A stretch of DNA of 64,000 nucleotides from Corallococcus macrosporus DSM 14697 (GTDB taxonomy: Bacteria; Myxococcota; Myxococcia; Myxococcales; Myxococcaceae), in NCBI RefSeq assembly GCF_002305895.1, contig NZ_CP022203.1, forward strand, positions 3,388,501-3,452,500, given 5' to 3'. The number at the start of each line of letters is the position of its first letter. The first letter of the stretch is position 1. Position numbers and translations under genes: made by a program. This document shows, piece by piece, positions 24,268 through 33,742 of this stretch. The notes beneath the pieces are model-generated. The model saw nothing but the letters and a program-made list of their open reading frames with translations. It ran no database searches and was not told where the DNA came from.

Positions 24268-26778
24268 TCAGTCGCCGGTGAGCGTGAGCTGCTCGGCCGG
24301 CGCGGCGGCGACCTCTTCGGCGGTGAAGAGGATGGGCCGCCACTGCTTCTGGGAGAACAGGCGCGTCTGGTCCGCGTAGTACTCCGAGGCCGGGTCGCTG
24401 GACTCGCTGTACGTCAGCAGGGCGTTGGCCGCCACGCCCGTGTCCGTGAACTCCATGGCCATGATGAAGCTGCTGCCGTTGTTGACGACGTAGCCGCCGC
24501 GGGACAGGCCCGTGCGCGCGTTGATGACCTCACGCGTGGCGGTGCCGACCTCGGCGGCGGGCGTGGTGGACTTCAGCGTGCCGAAGCCCACGATGTTCGC
24601 CGCGCCGTCGTAGTTGGTCGCGCCGTGGATGGGGATGCGCTCGCCGCTCACGCGCGGGGAGAACTGCGCCTCGCCCAGCGGCAGGTCCAACGACAGGCCC
24701 GCGCGCGTCAGCGTGTCCACCGCCTGCGCCAGCTTCGCCAGCACCGGGTCCACGCCCTCGGCGGGCGCGGGCGCCAGCGTGTGCGGCGTGGCGATGGGGT
24801 TCGCCGGGTCGAAGGGCTGGGCATACAGCACCGGGCTGGCCTGCAGCTCCGCGAAGGGGAACGCGCCGGCGAACTCGCGCCAGACGATGGCGCCCACGCT
24901 GTCCACGTCATAGCGGCGGTCCCACTGCGCGAGCAGCGCGCACGCCTGGCTGATGTCCACGGTGCCGCTGCCGTGGGGCACCTCCGTCTGGCCGGTGCAG
25001 CGGGCCACCACGTCGTCGAGGAACAGCTCGGCGATCATGCCGCGGTTGTTGAGGATGGCGTCCTGCAGCTCGGCGCGGGTGAACTTGCCGTCCGCGCCGG
25101 AGGCGCCGTTCTCCGCCACCTCGGTGAGCATCACCGCGTTGAGGCGGGTGCGCGGGGTCTGGACCACGCCCTCCAGGCCGTGCATGGGCGAGTAGCCCGT
25201 GAGCGGCGCGGCGGGGTTGGCCAGCCAGTAGCTGTCGTTGGCGTTGAAGACGAAGTCGGTGCGGTCCAGCTTGGGCACCTTGCTGAAGGGCACCAGGCCC
25301 GGGCTGCGGGCGCCTTCCTCGTCCTGCCACTCGTTGCTGCTGGTGCTGCCGTCCAGGAGCACCAGGCCCATCTGGTTCCAGAGGAGGGTGGTGGCGGGGT
25401 CGGCGCCCTGGCGGGCGGCGTTCCAGGTGGCCAGCGCCACGGGGGACAGGTTCGGCGTGGGCGTGGCGTCCGTGTACCAGGTGTTGCCCGCGCGGTCGGC
25501 CGCCATGGTGTTGACCCAGGGGATGCCCTGCTCACGCGCGTAGACGGCCTTGAACTCGTCCAGGCTCTTCGCCTGGTTCATGCCCACGAACTGCGCCAGC
25601 AGGGTGTCGTTCTCCAGGTTGGCGTCGCGGTAGGTGAGCACGGACTGCTCGGTCCACTCCGCGGTGCCGGGGATGGAGATGATGGGGCCGTAGTGGCTGA
25701 AGTAGATGCGGCGGGTGACGTTGAGGAGCAGCCCGTTGTCGAGCCGCACCAGGATGTTGATGTCCTTCCAGGTCATCTCCCGCTCTTCGCCGTCGTACAC
25801 GTACGAGGTCGGCTTGCCCGGCACCAGGCGGAGCCCGTACAGCGTCATGCGCTGGCCGGAGGAGAAGGTGTGCGTCCAGGCCACGTCGTTGTTGAAGCCG
25901 ATGAGCACCGCGGGCACGCCCAGCAGGCCCACGCCGTAGATGTCCAGCTCGCCCGGGACGGTGAGGTGGCTCTCCCACAGCTTCAGCTCGCCTTCCCAGG
26001 GGAAGTGCGGGTTGGCCACCACCATGCCGTGGCCGGAGGCGGAGCGGTCTCGGCCAATGGCCCAGCCGTTGCTTCCCACCTGGTGCGTTTCGGGGCGGGT
26101 GATCTTCACGTGGTCGCGCGCGGGCGTGCCAATGGCCTCCGCCGTCACGTTGGGCGGGGTGGCCGCGGCGATGGCGAGGATGAGCTGATAGCTGCTGCCC
26201 GTCAGCGCCGCGCTGAAGGCATACGCCAGCAGGTCCACCTCGGAGATGGGCTTCACCCACGCGGCGTTGGTGCAGGGCGCGGGGAGCTGATCCTTCGGCG
26301 TCTCCTCCAGGTAGCGGTTGAAGCCGGCGGCGTAGCCCTTGAGCATCGCCTGGATGGTGGCGGACTGCTGGCCGAACCGGGCCTTGGCGCGGTCATGGAG
26401 GCCCAGCGCGCGGTAGGCGAAGTCGCTGCCCGCGTAGGTGCTGCCGGGGCCCTGGCCCAGGTAGCGGGCGCGCTCGCCGCGGACCTTCAGGAGCTGGTCC
26501 GCGAGGATGCAGACGTGGTCCTGGGCGAAGGCGTAGCCGTTGCCGTACGCCACGCTGCCCATGTCCTTGCCGGTGATGTGCGGCACGCCGTGGGCGGTCC
26601 GGCGGATGGTGGCTTCATAGGTGGGCGTCGGCTCGGGGACGGTGCCGTCGTCACCGTCATCACCACAGGCGGAGGTGAACAGCAGGCTGAGGCCCGCGAG
26701 GAGGGAGAACTGCCAGCGGGTGTTCCGGGTGCGCGGGAACACACCGCGCCGGAGGGGCGGGTGAAATTTTGGGTGCAT
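24268..26778 (-). CDS. Penicillin acylase-family lipoprotein
   Basis: An 836-aa N-terminal-nucleophile hydrolase of the penicillin/acyl-homoserine-lactone acylase family. The N-terminus is a lipoprotein signal (hydrophobic core LLAGLSLLF then lipobox TSAC at about residue 38), so it is exported and lipid-anchored. The precursor is cut before a Ser: VGSNGWAIGRDRSASGHG gives the nucleophile Ser in GSNGWA, with VANPHFPW and GFNNDVAWTHTF as the expected conserved blocks. Family members hydrolyse amide bonds of acylated small molecules; family size of about 800 aa fits. Candidate substrates are N-acyl signals or lipopeptides of prey or of the cell itself. A hairpin terminator follows the gene. It is divergent from pssA. 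Confidence 0.9.
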   Translation of the reverse strand: MHPKFHPPLRRGVFPRTRNTRWQFSLLAGLSLLFTSACGDDGDDGTVPEPTPTYEATIRRTAHGVPHITGKDMGSVAYGNGYAFAQDHVCILADQLLKVRGERARYLGQGPGSTYAGSDFAYRALGLHDRAKARFGQQSATIQAMLKGYAAGFNRYLEETPKDQLPAPCTNAAWVKPISEVDLLAYAFSAALTGSSYQLILAIAAATPPNVTAEAIGTPARDHVKITRPETHQVGSNGWAIGRDRSASGHGMVVANPHFPWEGELKLWESHLTVPGELDIYGVGLLGVPAVLIGFNNDVAWTHTFSSGQRMTLYGLRLVPGKPTSYVYDGEEREMTWKDINILVRLDNGLLLNVTRRIYFSHYGPIISIPGTAEWTEQSVLTYRDANLENDTLLAQFVGMNQAKSLDEFKAVYAREQGIPWVNTMAADRAGNTWYTDATPTPNLSPVALATWNAARQGADPATTLLWNQMGLVLLDGSTSSNEWQDEEGARSPGLVPFSKVPKLDRTDFVFNANDSYWLANPAAPLTGYSPMHGLEGVVQTPRTRLNAVMLTEVAENGASGADGKFTRAELQDAILNNRGMIAELFLDDVVARCTGQTEVPHGSGTVDISQACALLAQWDRRYDVDSVGAIVWREFAGAFPFAELQASPVLYAQPFDPANPIATPHTLAPAPAEGVDPVLAKLAQAVDTLTRAGLSLDLPLGEAQFSPRVSGERIPIHGATNYDGAANIVGFGTLKSTTPAAEVGTATREVINARTGLSRGGYVVNNGSSFIMAMEFTDTGVAANALLTYSESSDPASEYYADQTRLFSQKQWRPILFTAEEVAAAPAEQLTLTGD

Positions 26779-26922
26779 GACAGTGTCGAGCGTAGGGAGC
26801 GGCTGATCACACCGTCAAAGTGTTTCTGAAACTGGATGATTTCCCACACCGCCGGGCACAACGCAGTGTGCCAAGAACGAGGTGCCGGCCACGCGGGAGG
26901 GGTGTGGTAGGAAATTGCGCAT

Positions 26923-27567
26923 ATGTCGACCGAGCCGTCCCGTGCCCGCCGCCCGCGCCGTCACTTCTCGATGATTCGCACGTTCGTGCTCGCTGACTTC
27001 GTGACGCTGGGCAACGGCTTCGCGGGGGCGGGCGCCATCCTGGCGTCGATGCAGTACCTGGCGTCCGGGGAGGTGCGCTGGCTGTGGGTGGCCTTCGGGT
27101 TGATGCCGGTGGCGTTGGTGATGGACGTCATGGACGGGCGCATCGCGCGCTGGCGCTTCAAGAAGTCGCCGCTGGGCGCGGACCTGGACTCGCTGGCGGA
27201 CGTCATCTCCTTCGGCATGGCCCCGGCGGCGCTGGCCTTCGCGGTGGGGATGCGCGGCTCGCTGGACGTGGCGGCGCTGCTCTATTTCGTGGCGTGTGGC
27301 ATCAGCCGGCTGGCGCGCTTCAACGTCACCTCGGCGGAACTGTCGGATGAGACGGGGAAGGTGAAGTACTTCGAGGGCACGCCCATCCCCACGAGTCTGG
27401 CGTTGGTGATGGTGATGGCCGCGGCGACGTGGGCGGGGCGCGTCGGGCCGGACCTCTGGGGCGGCGAGTGGCGCGTGGGGCCGTTGGTGCTGCACCCGCT
27501 GGCGCTGATGTTCGTGGCCAGCGGCAGCGCGATGATCAGCAAGACACTGCGCATTCCGAAGGTTTGA
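26923..27567 (+). CDS. pssA: CDP-diacylglycerol-serine O-phosphatidyltransferase
   Basis: A 214-aa membrane enzyme that makes phosphatidylserine from CDP-diacylglycerol and serine, feeding phosphatidylethanolamine synthesis. The family signature D-x2-D-G-x2-A-R-x8-G-x3-D-x3-D is complete: MDVMDGRIARWRFKKSPLGADLDSLAD. Several hydrophobic segments flank it, and the EGTPIPTS motif that follows the third helix in PssA is present (FEGTPIPTS). The N-terminal RRPRRHFSMIRTFVLADFVTLGN is typical of the short PssA subclass. Upstream 144 bases separate it from the divergent acylase gene. Confidence 0.93.
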   Translation: MSTEPSRARRPRRHFSMIRTFVLADFVTLGNGFAGAGAILASMQYLASGEVRWLWVAFGLMPVALVMDVMDGRIARWRFKKSPLGADLDSLADVISFGMAPAALAFAVGMRGSLDVAALLYFVACGISRLARFNVTSAELSDETGKVKYFEGTPIPTSLALVMVMAAATWAGRVGPDLWGGEWRVGPLVLHPLALMFVASGSAMISKTLRIPKV

Positions 27568-27724
27568 TTACCGGACGTCCACCCACCCCTGGGCGCGGGG
27601 TTACCCACGTGTGGCTGGTTGCCCACCCTGAAGTGGGTGCCTAGCTTCGCCATCGTTCCTTTCGCCGTGCTCCATGTGAGGCACGCGGCGGCCAGGGTTG
27701 ACGGTAGTGGGGAAGGGGTGGGCC

Positions 27725-30694
27725 ATGACAGGGCGCTGGGGCTGGGTGGCCCTCGCGGTGGTGGGGTTGCTGGCCGGGTGTGCGGACCGTGAGCGTTCAG
27801 CGCTGGCGGACGGGCGGCTGACGGCGACGCCTGGTGGCGTCGACTTCGAGAAGGTGGCCATCTTCGATGCGCGCGAGGCGGAGATTTCGCTGCGCAACGT
27901 GGGGCGCGCCCCCGTCGACGTGAACGAGGTCTGGGTGGAGGGGCCGGAGGGCGCCTACCGGGCCGAGTTCACCCATGAGGGCCCCCACAGCCTGCAACCG
28001 GGGAGCGCGTGCTCGCTGCGGGTGCGCTTCGCGCCGGCCGCGGCGGGGGCCCAGCCCGCGGTGCTGGTGGTGCGCTCGGACACGCGCATCGAGCCGTTGC
28101 TGCGCCTCCCCCTGAATGGAAGCGGCGTGGACGCGTGGGCCCGCGTGTCACCGCGGCGGCTGGACTTCGGCCGCATCGAGGCGGACGCCACGAAGACGCT
28201 GCCGCTGCGGCTGGACAACCCCACGGAGCTGCCGGTGGAGGTGACGCCGAAGCTGGTGGGCGCCGACCGCGACGAGTTCAGCGTGGAGGCGGTGACGCTG
28301 GCGCCCGGTGAGAGCCGGGAGCTGAACGTGACGTTCCACCCGGTGCGGGTGGGGCGCAAGCAGGTGGCGCTGGCGGTGTCGCCCTGCCGCGGCTGCGCGG
28401 ACGTGTCGGTGCAGGTGGCCGCCGAGGCGCTGGAGCGCGCGGTGGTGGCCGAGCCGGAGGTGCTGGACTTCGGCGCGGTGCCCGTGGACCGGGACGCGGT
28501 GCGCGAGTCGAGCATCCGTAACATCAGCACCGAGCCGGTGACGGTGACGCGGTTGACGCTGGAGGGCCGCGACGCGTCCTTCACCCAGAACAACGACGTC
28601 AGCTTCCCCTTCGTGCTCCAGCCCGGCGAGGTGCGGACCTTCACCTTCCGCTACAGCCCGGACCACCAGGGCGCGGCGCAGGACACCGCGCTGTACCACG
28701 TGGAGAGCCGCCGCCACCCGACGACGCCCGTGGCGTTGCGCGGCTACGGCGGCGCGCCGGAGCTGTGCGTGTCTCCGTCGTTCCACGACTTCGGCACGCA
28801 GCCGCTCGGCGCGAAGGTGCGCGTCATCATCAACGTGAAGAACTGCGGCGCGTCCAACGAGGGCGGGCTCACCATCAACACGCTGGACTGGCTGCCGCAG
28901 CAGGGCGGGGCGCCCCAGTTCAACCACACGCCGCTGGCGCTGCCGGTGACGCTGCCGCCGGGCGGCGAGGTCAACCTGGAGGTCTTCTACGAGCCCACCG
29001 AGCTGCGCGCGGCGGAGGGCTCGCTGGTGATGACCACGAACGCCTTCTCCGCCGCCACGGTGCAGATGGACTTCCGCGGCGACACGGAGGCGCACGCGCC
29101 CTGCGAGCTCGTGCTCACGCCGCAGGCGCTGGACTTCGGCACCATCCCGCCCGGGCAGGGCGCGGTGCTGGGCCTCAAGCTGGAGAACCGCGGCACGGAT
29201 TTGTGCCCGGTGAAGAACATCCGCCTGCGCGACGACGGCGGCGGCGTCTTCACGCTGCCGGGCGGCGACCTCTACGGCGGCATCATGTACCCGGGGGACT
29301 GGTTCAGCTTCCAGGTGGCCTTCATGGCGCCGGTGGCGGGCGGCCACTTCACCGGCACGGTGCAGATCGAGCAGATGGAGCCGGCCAACCCGGTGATGCT
29401 GGTGCCGCTGGTGGCCAACACCCAGGCGGTGTGCCTGGTGGCGTCGCGCCGCTACATGGACTGGGGCGTGGCGCGGCCGGACTGCCCCGCCGAGCCCATG
29501 GAGGTGAACTTCCTCAACGCCTGCGCCGCGCCGGTGACGGTGGCCGACGTGTGGATTGGTCCGGGCACCACGGACTCGGAGTTCGGCCTGTCGGCGGTGC
29601 CGGACCCCATCCCCTTCGTACTTCCGCCCAACGAGGCCTTCACGGTGGGCGTGGAGTACCTCGGCCTGGTGTCGGGCATGAACCTGTCGCCGCTATACGT
29701 GGCCTCCAGTGATTTGCCAGCGCCGTTGATGGTGCCGCTGGTGGGCGAGTCGTCCATGCGGGTGGAGCGGACGGACACCTTCATCCAGCAGGACGTCAGC
29801 AAGGTGGACGTGTTGCTGGTGGTGGACAACACCGCCTCCATGGCGGTGGAGCACCCGCGCCTGGTGGACGCCATCCCCACCTTCGTGCAGACGGCGCTGG
29901 ACCGGGGCGTGAGCCTCAACGTGGCGGTGACGACGACGGGCATCCACCCGGTGACGCCGCCGGACCCGGCCAACGCGTGCCCGGGCGGCGCGGAGGGCGG
30001 CGAGGCGGGCCGCTTCTTCCCGGCGGACAACTCGCTGCCGCGCATCCTCACGAGCGCGACGCCGAACCTGGCGCAGCAGCTCCAGCAGAACGTGCAGGTG
30101 GGCCGCTGCGCGGAGGTGGAGCAGGGCTTCGAGGCGATGCGCCGCGCCCTGTCCCGGCCGCTGGTGAACAGCGCGGATGACGCGCGCACGCCCCTGCCCG
30201 ACGACGGCAACGCGGGCTTCCTGCGCGAGGAGGCCGCGCTGGTGGTGCTGTTCGTCAGCGACGAGGATGACCACTCGCCCGACGCGGTGGACACCTACGT
30301 GGACTGGGCCCAGCAGCTCAAGGGGCAGAACCAGCCCCAGCGGGCGACCTTCTACGCCATCGCCCCGCCGGCGGAGGGCTGCGCGACGGCCGGTGGCGCC
30401 GGCACCCGCTACGCGGAGGCCACCGCCCGCACGGGAGGCGAGGTGGTGAGCGTCTGCGCGGAGGACTACCGGCCGCTGCTGCAGGCGGTGGGCGACAAGG
30501 CCTTCTCCGCGCAGGAGCGCTTCCCGCTGAGCGACCTGCCGGAGCCCGGCACCGTGACGGTGACGGTGAACGGGACGCCGTCCACGTCGGGCTGGACCTA
30601 CGACGCCGCCACCAACAGCGTGGTGTTCGACGTGGTGCCGCCGGCCGGCACGCGCATCGCCATCAACTACCGGCGCTCCTGCGAAGCGATGTAG
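27725..30694 (+). CDS. Surface lipoprotein with Hydin-like repeats and a vWA domain
   Basis: A 989-aa lipoprotein. A short signal ends in the lipobox LLAGC (about residues 15-19). Residues about 35-700 are five or six immunoglobulin-like ASPM/SPD-2/Hydin (choice-of-anchor D) repeats, each with a conserved LDFG-type start (RRLDFGRIE, EVLDFGAVPV, SFHDFGTQPLG, ALDFGTIPPG). A vWA domain follows (VDVLLVVDNTASM, an intact DxTxS-like MIDAS, about residue 700). ATG 27725 with AAGGGG upstream; an in-frame ATG at 27698 would give an N-terminus that is not a signal peptide. Likely outer-membrane or extracellular adhesion or scaffold. A strong hairpin follows. Confidence 0.9.
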   Translation: MTGRWGWVALAVVGLLAGCADRERSALADGRLTATPGGVDFEKVAIFDAREAEISLRNVGRAPVDVNEVWVEGPEGAYRAEFTHEGPHSLQPGSACSLRVRFAPAAAGAQPAVLVVRSDTRIEPLLRLPLNGSGVDAWARVSPRRLDFGRIEADATKTLPLRLDNPTELPVEVTPKLVGADRDEFSVEAVTLAPGESRELNVTFHPVRVGRKQVALAVSPCRGCADVSVQVAAEALERAVVAEPEVLDFGAVPVDRDAVRESSIRNISTEPVTVTRLTLEGRDASFTQNNDVSFPFVLQPGEVRTFTFRYSPDHQGAAQDTALYHVESRRHPTTPVALRGYGGAPELCVSPSFHDFGTQPLGAKVRVIINVKNCGASNEGGLTINTLDWLPQQGGAPQFNHTPLALPVTLPPGGEVNLEVFYEPTELRAAEGSLVMTTNAFSAATVQMDFRGDTEAHAPCELVLTPQALDFGTIPPGQGAVLGLKLENRGTDLCPVKNIRLRDDGGGVFTLPGGDLYGGIMYPGDWFSFQVAFMAPVAGGHFTGTVQIEQMEPANPVMLVPLVANTQAVCLVASRRYMDWGVARPDCPAEPMEVNFLNACAAPVTVADVWIGPGTTDSEFGLSAVPDPIPFVLPPNEAFTVGVEYLGLVSGMNLSPLYVASSDLPAPLMVPLVGESSMRVERTDTFIQQDVSKVDVLLVVDNTASMAVEHPRLVDAIPTFVQTALDRGVSLNVAVTTTGIHPVTPPDPANACPGGAEGGEAGRFFPADNSLPRILTSATPNLAQQLQQNVQVGRCAEVEQGFEAMRRALSRPLVNSADDARTPLPDDGNAGFLREEAALVVLFVSDEDDHSPDAVDTYVDWAQQLKGQNQPQRATFYAIAPPAEGCATAGGAGTRYAEATARTGGEVVSVCAEDYRPLLQAVGDKAFSAQERFPLSDLPEPGTVTVTVNGTPSTSGWTYDAATNSVVFDVVPPAGTRIAINYRRSCEAM

Positions 30695-30697
30695 CGC

Positions 30698-30729
30698 CCG
30701 TGAAGGGCCGACCATCCGGCCCTTCACGG
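30698..30729 (+). terminator. 13-bp hairpin terminator
   Basis: Perfect 13-bp stem CCGTGAAGGGCCG / CGGCCCTTCACGG with a six-base loop, beginning 3 bases after the lipoprotein stop codon. No T-run. Confidence 0.75.
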
Positions 30730-30847
30730 CGGTGTCAGTCCCCGGTGCTACAGGTCTGCTTCCGCCTGTGCGGATGACCAGAAAATTGGAGGTCACCTCG
30801 CGGTGTGTACCCTGAGGTCGTACCTGCACCTGCCGAGGAGGCACCCG

Positions 30848-31189
30848 GTGAGCTCCCAGGATTTCGAAGGAACGATGACGAGCGCGGCCCGCCCCTCCGG
30901 GAAGGCGCCTGGGTTGCGCGTCATCAAGGGAGAGGGGCGGCGGAGGGAGGAGCCGCTCGCCTCCCGGGACGCCGTGGCGCGGGTGTTGATGGAGGCCGGC
31001 GCGGACCTGCTGCTGCGCAGGATCAGCCCGGCGCGGGCCGGGGAGATCGAGCGGAAGGTGGACCGGGTCCTGGACCTGTTCGACCGGGTGGACGTGGCGC
31101 CGGTGCTGATGCCGGTGCTGAAGCGGCACCTGGACGAGCTGGAGGCCCTGATGCGGGAGACCCGCGAGGTGCGGGCCGCCCGGAGATAG
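30848..31189 (+). CDS. Small helical protein of unknown function
   Basis: A 113-aa protein. GTG 30848 is chosen because GAGGAGG lies 6 bases upstream; ATG 30875 (AAGGA upstream) is the alternative. The N-terminal 35 residues are basic and disordered, the rest is helical (ARVLMEAGADLLLRRISPARAGEIERKVDRVLDLFDRVDVAPVLMPVLKRHLDELEALMRETREVRA). No known domain. It lies 134 bases upstream of the first kinase gene on the same strand, but no link is shown. Confidence 0.6.
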   Translation: MSSQDFEGTMTSAARPSGKAPGLRVIKGEGRRREEPLASRDAVARVLMEAGADLLLRRISPARAGEIERKVDRVLDLFDRVDVAPVLMPVLKRHLDELEALMRETREVRAARR

Positions 31190-31323
31190 CCACAAAGGCG
31201 GCTCCGGGAGCGGTTGGGGGTTTGACCCTCCTTCCCGGTGCGCTTACGCTCGGGTCCTTCCCGCGCCCGGAACCCGGGGCCACTTCAAGGTGGTTGTCCC
31301 GTCCAGGGGCCGGTCAGGTCGCC

Positions 31324-33735
31324 GTGTCCATCGAAACCTATGGCAGGTATCAGCTCCTGAAGCGTCTCGCCACGGGCGGGATGGCGCAGATCTATCTTGC
31401 GCGGCCTCAGGGGGCGGAGCCTGACAAGCGGGTGGTGGTCAAGCGGATCCTCCCGCACCTCGCGGAGAACGACGACTTCGTCAAGATGTTCCTGGACGAG
31501 GCGCGCATCGCCGCCCGGCTCAACCACCCCAACGTGGTGCAGATCTTCGACCTGGGGGCCCAGGACGACTCCTTCTTCATCGCCATGGAGTACATCCACG
31601 GCGACGACCTGCGGCAGCTCTGGAAGCACTCGGAGTTGATGGGGCAGCCGCTGCCGGTGCCGCTGGTGTGCCGCATCCTCATCGAGGCGTGCGCGGGCCT
31701 GGACTACGCGCACAAGCGCACGGACCCGACGACGGGCCGGCCGCTGGGCATCGTCCACCGCGACGTGTCCCCCCAGAACATCCTCGTCACGTTCGAGGGC
31801 GGGGTGAAGGTGGTGGACTTCGGCATCGCCAAGGCGGCGGACCAGGCCACGGTGACGCGCTCCGGGGTGCTGAAGGGGAAGTACTCGTACATGTCGCCGG
31901 AGCAGGCGGCGGGCATGCGGGTGGACTGCCGCGCGGACATCTTCGCGTTGGGCATCGTCCTCTACGAGCTGCTCACCGGCACGCGGCTGTTCAAGCGGCC
32001 CAACGACATCCAGACGCTGACGGCGGTGTCGGAGTGCCGGGTGGTGCCACCCTCGCAGGTGACGCCGCGCGTGCCGGCGGACCTGGACGCCATCGTCCTC
32101 AAGGCGCTCGCGAAGGACCTGTCGGAGCGGTACCAGGAGGCGGCGCAGCTCCAGCACGCGCTGGAGGAGTGGCTGGCGCGGCACCACGCGCCCGCGACGT
32201 CCGCGCACCTGTCCGCCTTCGTGAAGGAGGTCTTCGCGGAGCGGCTGGCCGAGGAGGCACGGGCCGGCGACGTGCTGGGCGAGGACCTGGATTCAGGCGG
32301 CTCGCGGCCGGAGTCCCCGCCGCGCCGCACCGGGCTCAGGCCCGCGCTGCCGCCCCGGCCGCCGCCGCTGTCCCCGGAGGATGACGCCACGGCGGCGCTG
32401 CGCCCGCGCCCGCCGTCGCGGACGGGCCGCTTCGAACTGGAGCCGGAGAAGCCCGCGCCGCGCCCGACGGGCCGCTTCGAGCCGGAGCCGGAGCCCCGGC
32501 CCGCGCCGCGCCTGACGGGCCGCTCCGAACCGGAGCCGGAGCCCCGGCCCGCGCCGCGCCTGACGGGGCAGCGCCGGGCGGTGGAGCCGGAGCGGCCCTC
32601 GCGCTCCGGCATGGGCGCGCTGCCGCCGTTGCCGCCGCCCGTGGAGGAGGACGCGCCCACGGTGGACGCGCGGGCCGCCTCGCGGGAGACGCGGACGGAC
32701 GTGAAGCTGGGCGGGGCCGCCGCCGCGCCCACGGACCCGCGAGGGGCGCCGAGGCCCTCCGGGTTGATGAGCCGGTTCGACCTGCCCGCGTCGGTGGACG
32801 ACGACGAGGACGCGCCCACGCTGGATGCCCGCGCGGGCGCGCGCGCGGAGGTGCGCGGGGGGCACGAGGTGGAGGAGGACGCGCCCACCATCGCCATGAT
32901 GGAGACGGCCAGCCGGCCCGCGCGCGTGGTGCTGCCGCTGCGGGACGGAGAGCCGCTCGAGGAGGACGCGCCCACGCTGTCGCTGGGGATGTCGCGTCCG
33001 GCCAGGCGCGCCGGGGCCCCCGCGGCTTCGGGGGGCTCGGCGTGGCTGTTCGTGGGCCTGGGCCTGCTGCTGGCCGTGGCCGTGGGCGTGGTGTTCTGGT
33101 CCATGCGGTCGTCCGAGCCCGAGGTCGTGCCGGTCGCGGCGGAGCCGGAAGCGCGCGCGCCGGTGCCGGAGCCGCGGCCGGCCCTGACGGAGTTGCAGCC
33201 GCCGCCCGTGGTGCCCCAGCCTCCCGTGGAGGCCGCGCCCGCGCCGGTGCGGCTGCGCATCGAGACGCAGCCCGAGGACGCGGTGGTGCTGGTGGACGGC
33301 GCGCGTCAGGCGGCGCGGCCGGTGGTGCTCGAGGCGGCGGTGGGCCAGCAGGTCGCCGTGCGCGTGGAGGCCGAGCGGCACCAGGCGCTGGAGCGGACGG
33401 TGACGGTGGGAGCGGGCGCGGAGCAGGTGGCGCGCTTCACCCTGGAGCCGGAGCCCCGGCCCACGGCTGCCGTGGCGGCGGTGGTCCGCGAGCGCCCCAC
33501 GCGTCCCGAGCCCCGGACCGAGAGCCGTACGGCCCGGGTGCGCTTCGTGGTTCACCCGTGGGCGGAGGTGACGTGCGGTGGCAAGCGGCTGGGCGAGACG
33601 CCCTTCGAGGCCGTGGACCTCCGCGTCGGCAGCTACGACTGCCGGTTCGTCAACGCCGACCTCAAGAAGACGCTCAGTAAACGTATCGAGGTGAAGCCCA
33701 TCGACCTCAACGTGGTGAGCGTGAAGTTCGAATAG
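31324..33735 (+). CDS. Membrane Ser/Thr protein kinase with PEGA domain
   Basis: An 803-aa Hanks-type kinase. Kinase domain about residues 7-270: G-loop LATGGMAQIYLA, ATP Lys in VVVKRILPHL, catalytic loop HRDVSPQN, DFGIAK and the SPEQ motif at the APE position. The catalytic-loop Lys of HRDxK is Ser, common in myxobacterial kinases. The juxtamembrane part is a long Pro/Arg/Glu linker with repeats of the (E)PEPRPAPRLTGR type. One transmembrane helix (SAWLFVGLGLLLAVAVGVVFW, about 575) precedes a periplasmic PEGA domain (IETQPEDAVVLVDGAR) and a second one at the end (TCGGKRLGETPFEAVDL). Start GTG 31324 fits the domain boundary; no strong ribosome site. Seven bases separate it from the second kinase gene, so both are probably co-transcribed. 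Confidence 0.92.
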   Translation: MSIETYGRYQLLKRLATGGMAQIYLARPQGAEPDKRVVVKRILPHLAENDDFVKMFLDEARIAARLNHPNVVQIFDLGAQDDSFFIAMEYIHGDDLRQLWKHSELMGQPLPVPLVCRILIEACAGLDYAHKRTDPTTGRPLGIVHRDVSPQNILVTFEGGVKVVDFGIAKAADQATVTRSGVLKGKYSYMSPEQAAGMRVDCRADIFALGIVLYELLTGTRLFKRPNDIQTLTAVSECRVVPPSQVTPRVPADLDAIVLKALAKDLSERYQEAAQLQHALEEWLARHHAPATSAHLSAFVKEVFAERLAEEARAGDVLGEDLDSGGSRPESPPRRTGLRPALPPRPPPLSPEDDATAALRPRPPSRTGRFELEPEKPAPRPTGRFEPEPEPRPAPRLTGRSEPEPEPRPAPRLTGQRRAVEPERPSRSGMGALPPLPPPVEEDAPTVDARAASRETRTDVKLGGAAAAPTDPRGAPRPSGLMSRFDLPASVDDDEDAPTLDARAGARAEVRGGHEVEEDAPTIAMMETASRPARVVLPLRDGEPLEEDAPTLSLGMSRPARRAGAPAASGGSAWLFVGLGLLLAVAVGVVFWSMRSSEPEVVPVAAEPEARAPVPEPRPALTELQPPPVVPQPPVEAAPAPVRLRIETQPEDAVVLVDGARQAARPVVLEAAVGQQVAVRVEAERHQALERTVTVGAGAEQVARFTLEPEPRPTAAVAAVVRERPTRPEPRTESRTARVRFVVHPWAEVTCGGKRLGETPFEAVDLRVGSYDCRFVNADLKKTLSKRIEVKPIDLNVVSVKFE

Positions 33736-33742
33736 CCATGCC

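Noticed and set aside
24625-26829. 734-aa open frame on the plus strand
   Set aside because: It is the complement of the penicillin-acylase gene, with a His/Arg/Val-rich composition and no motif.
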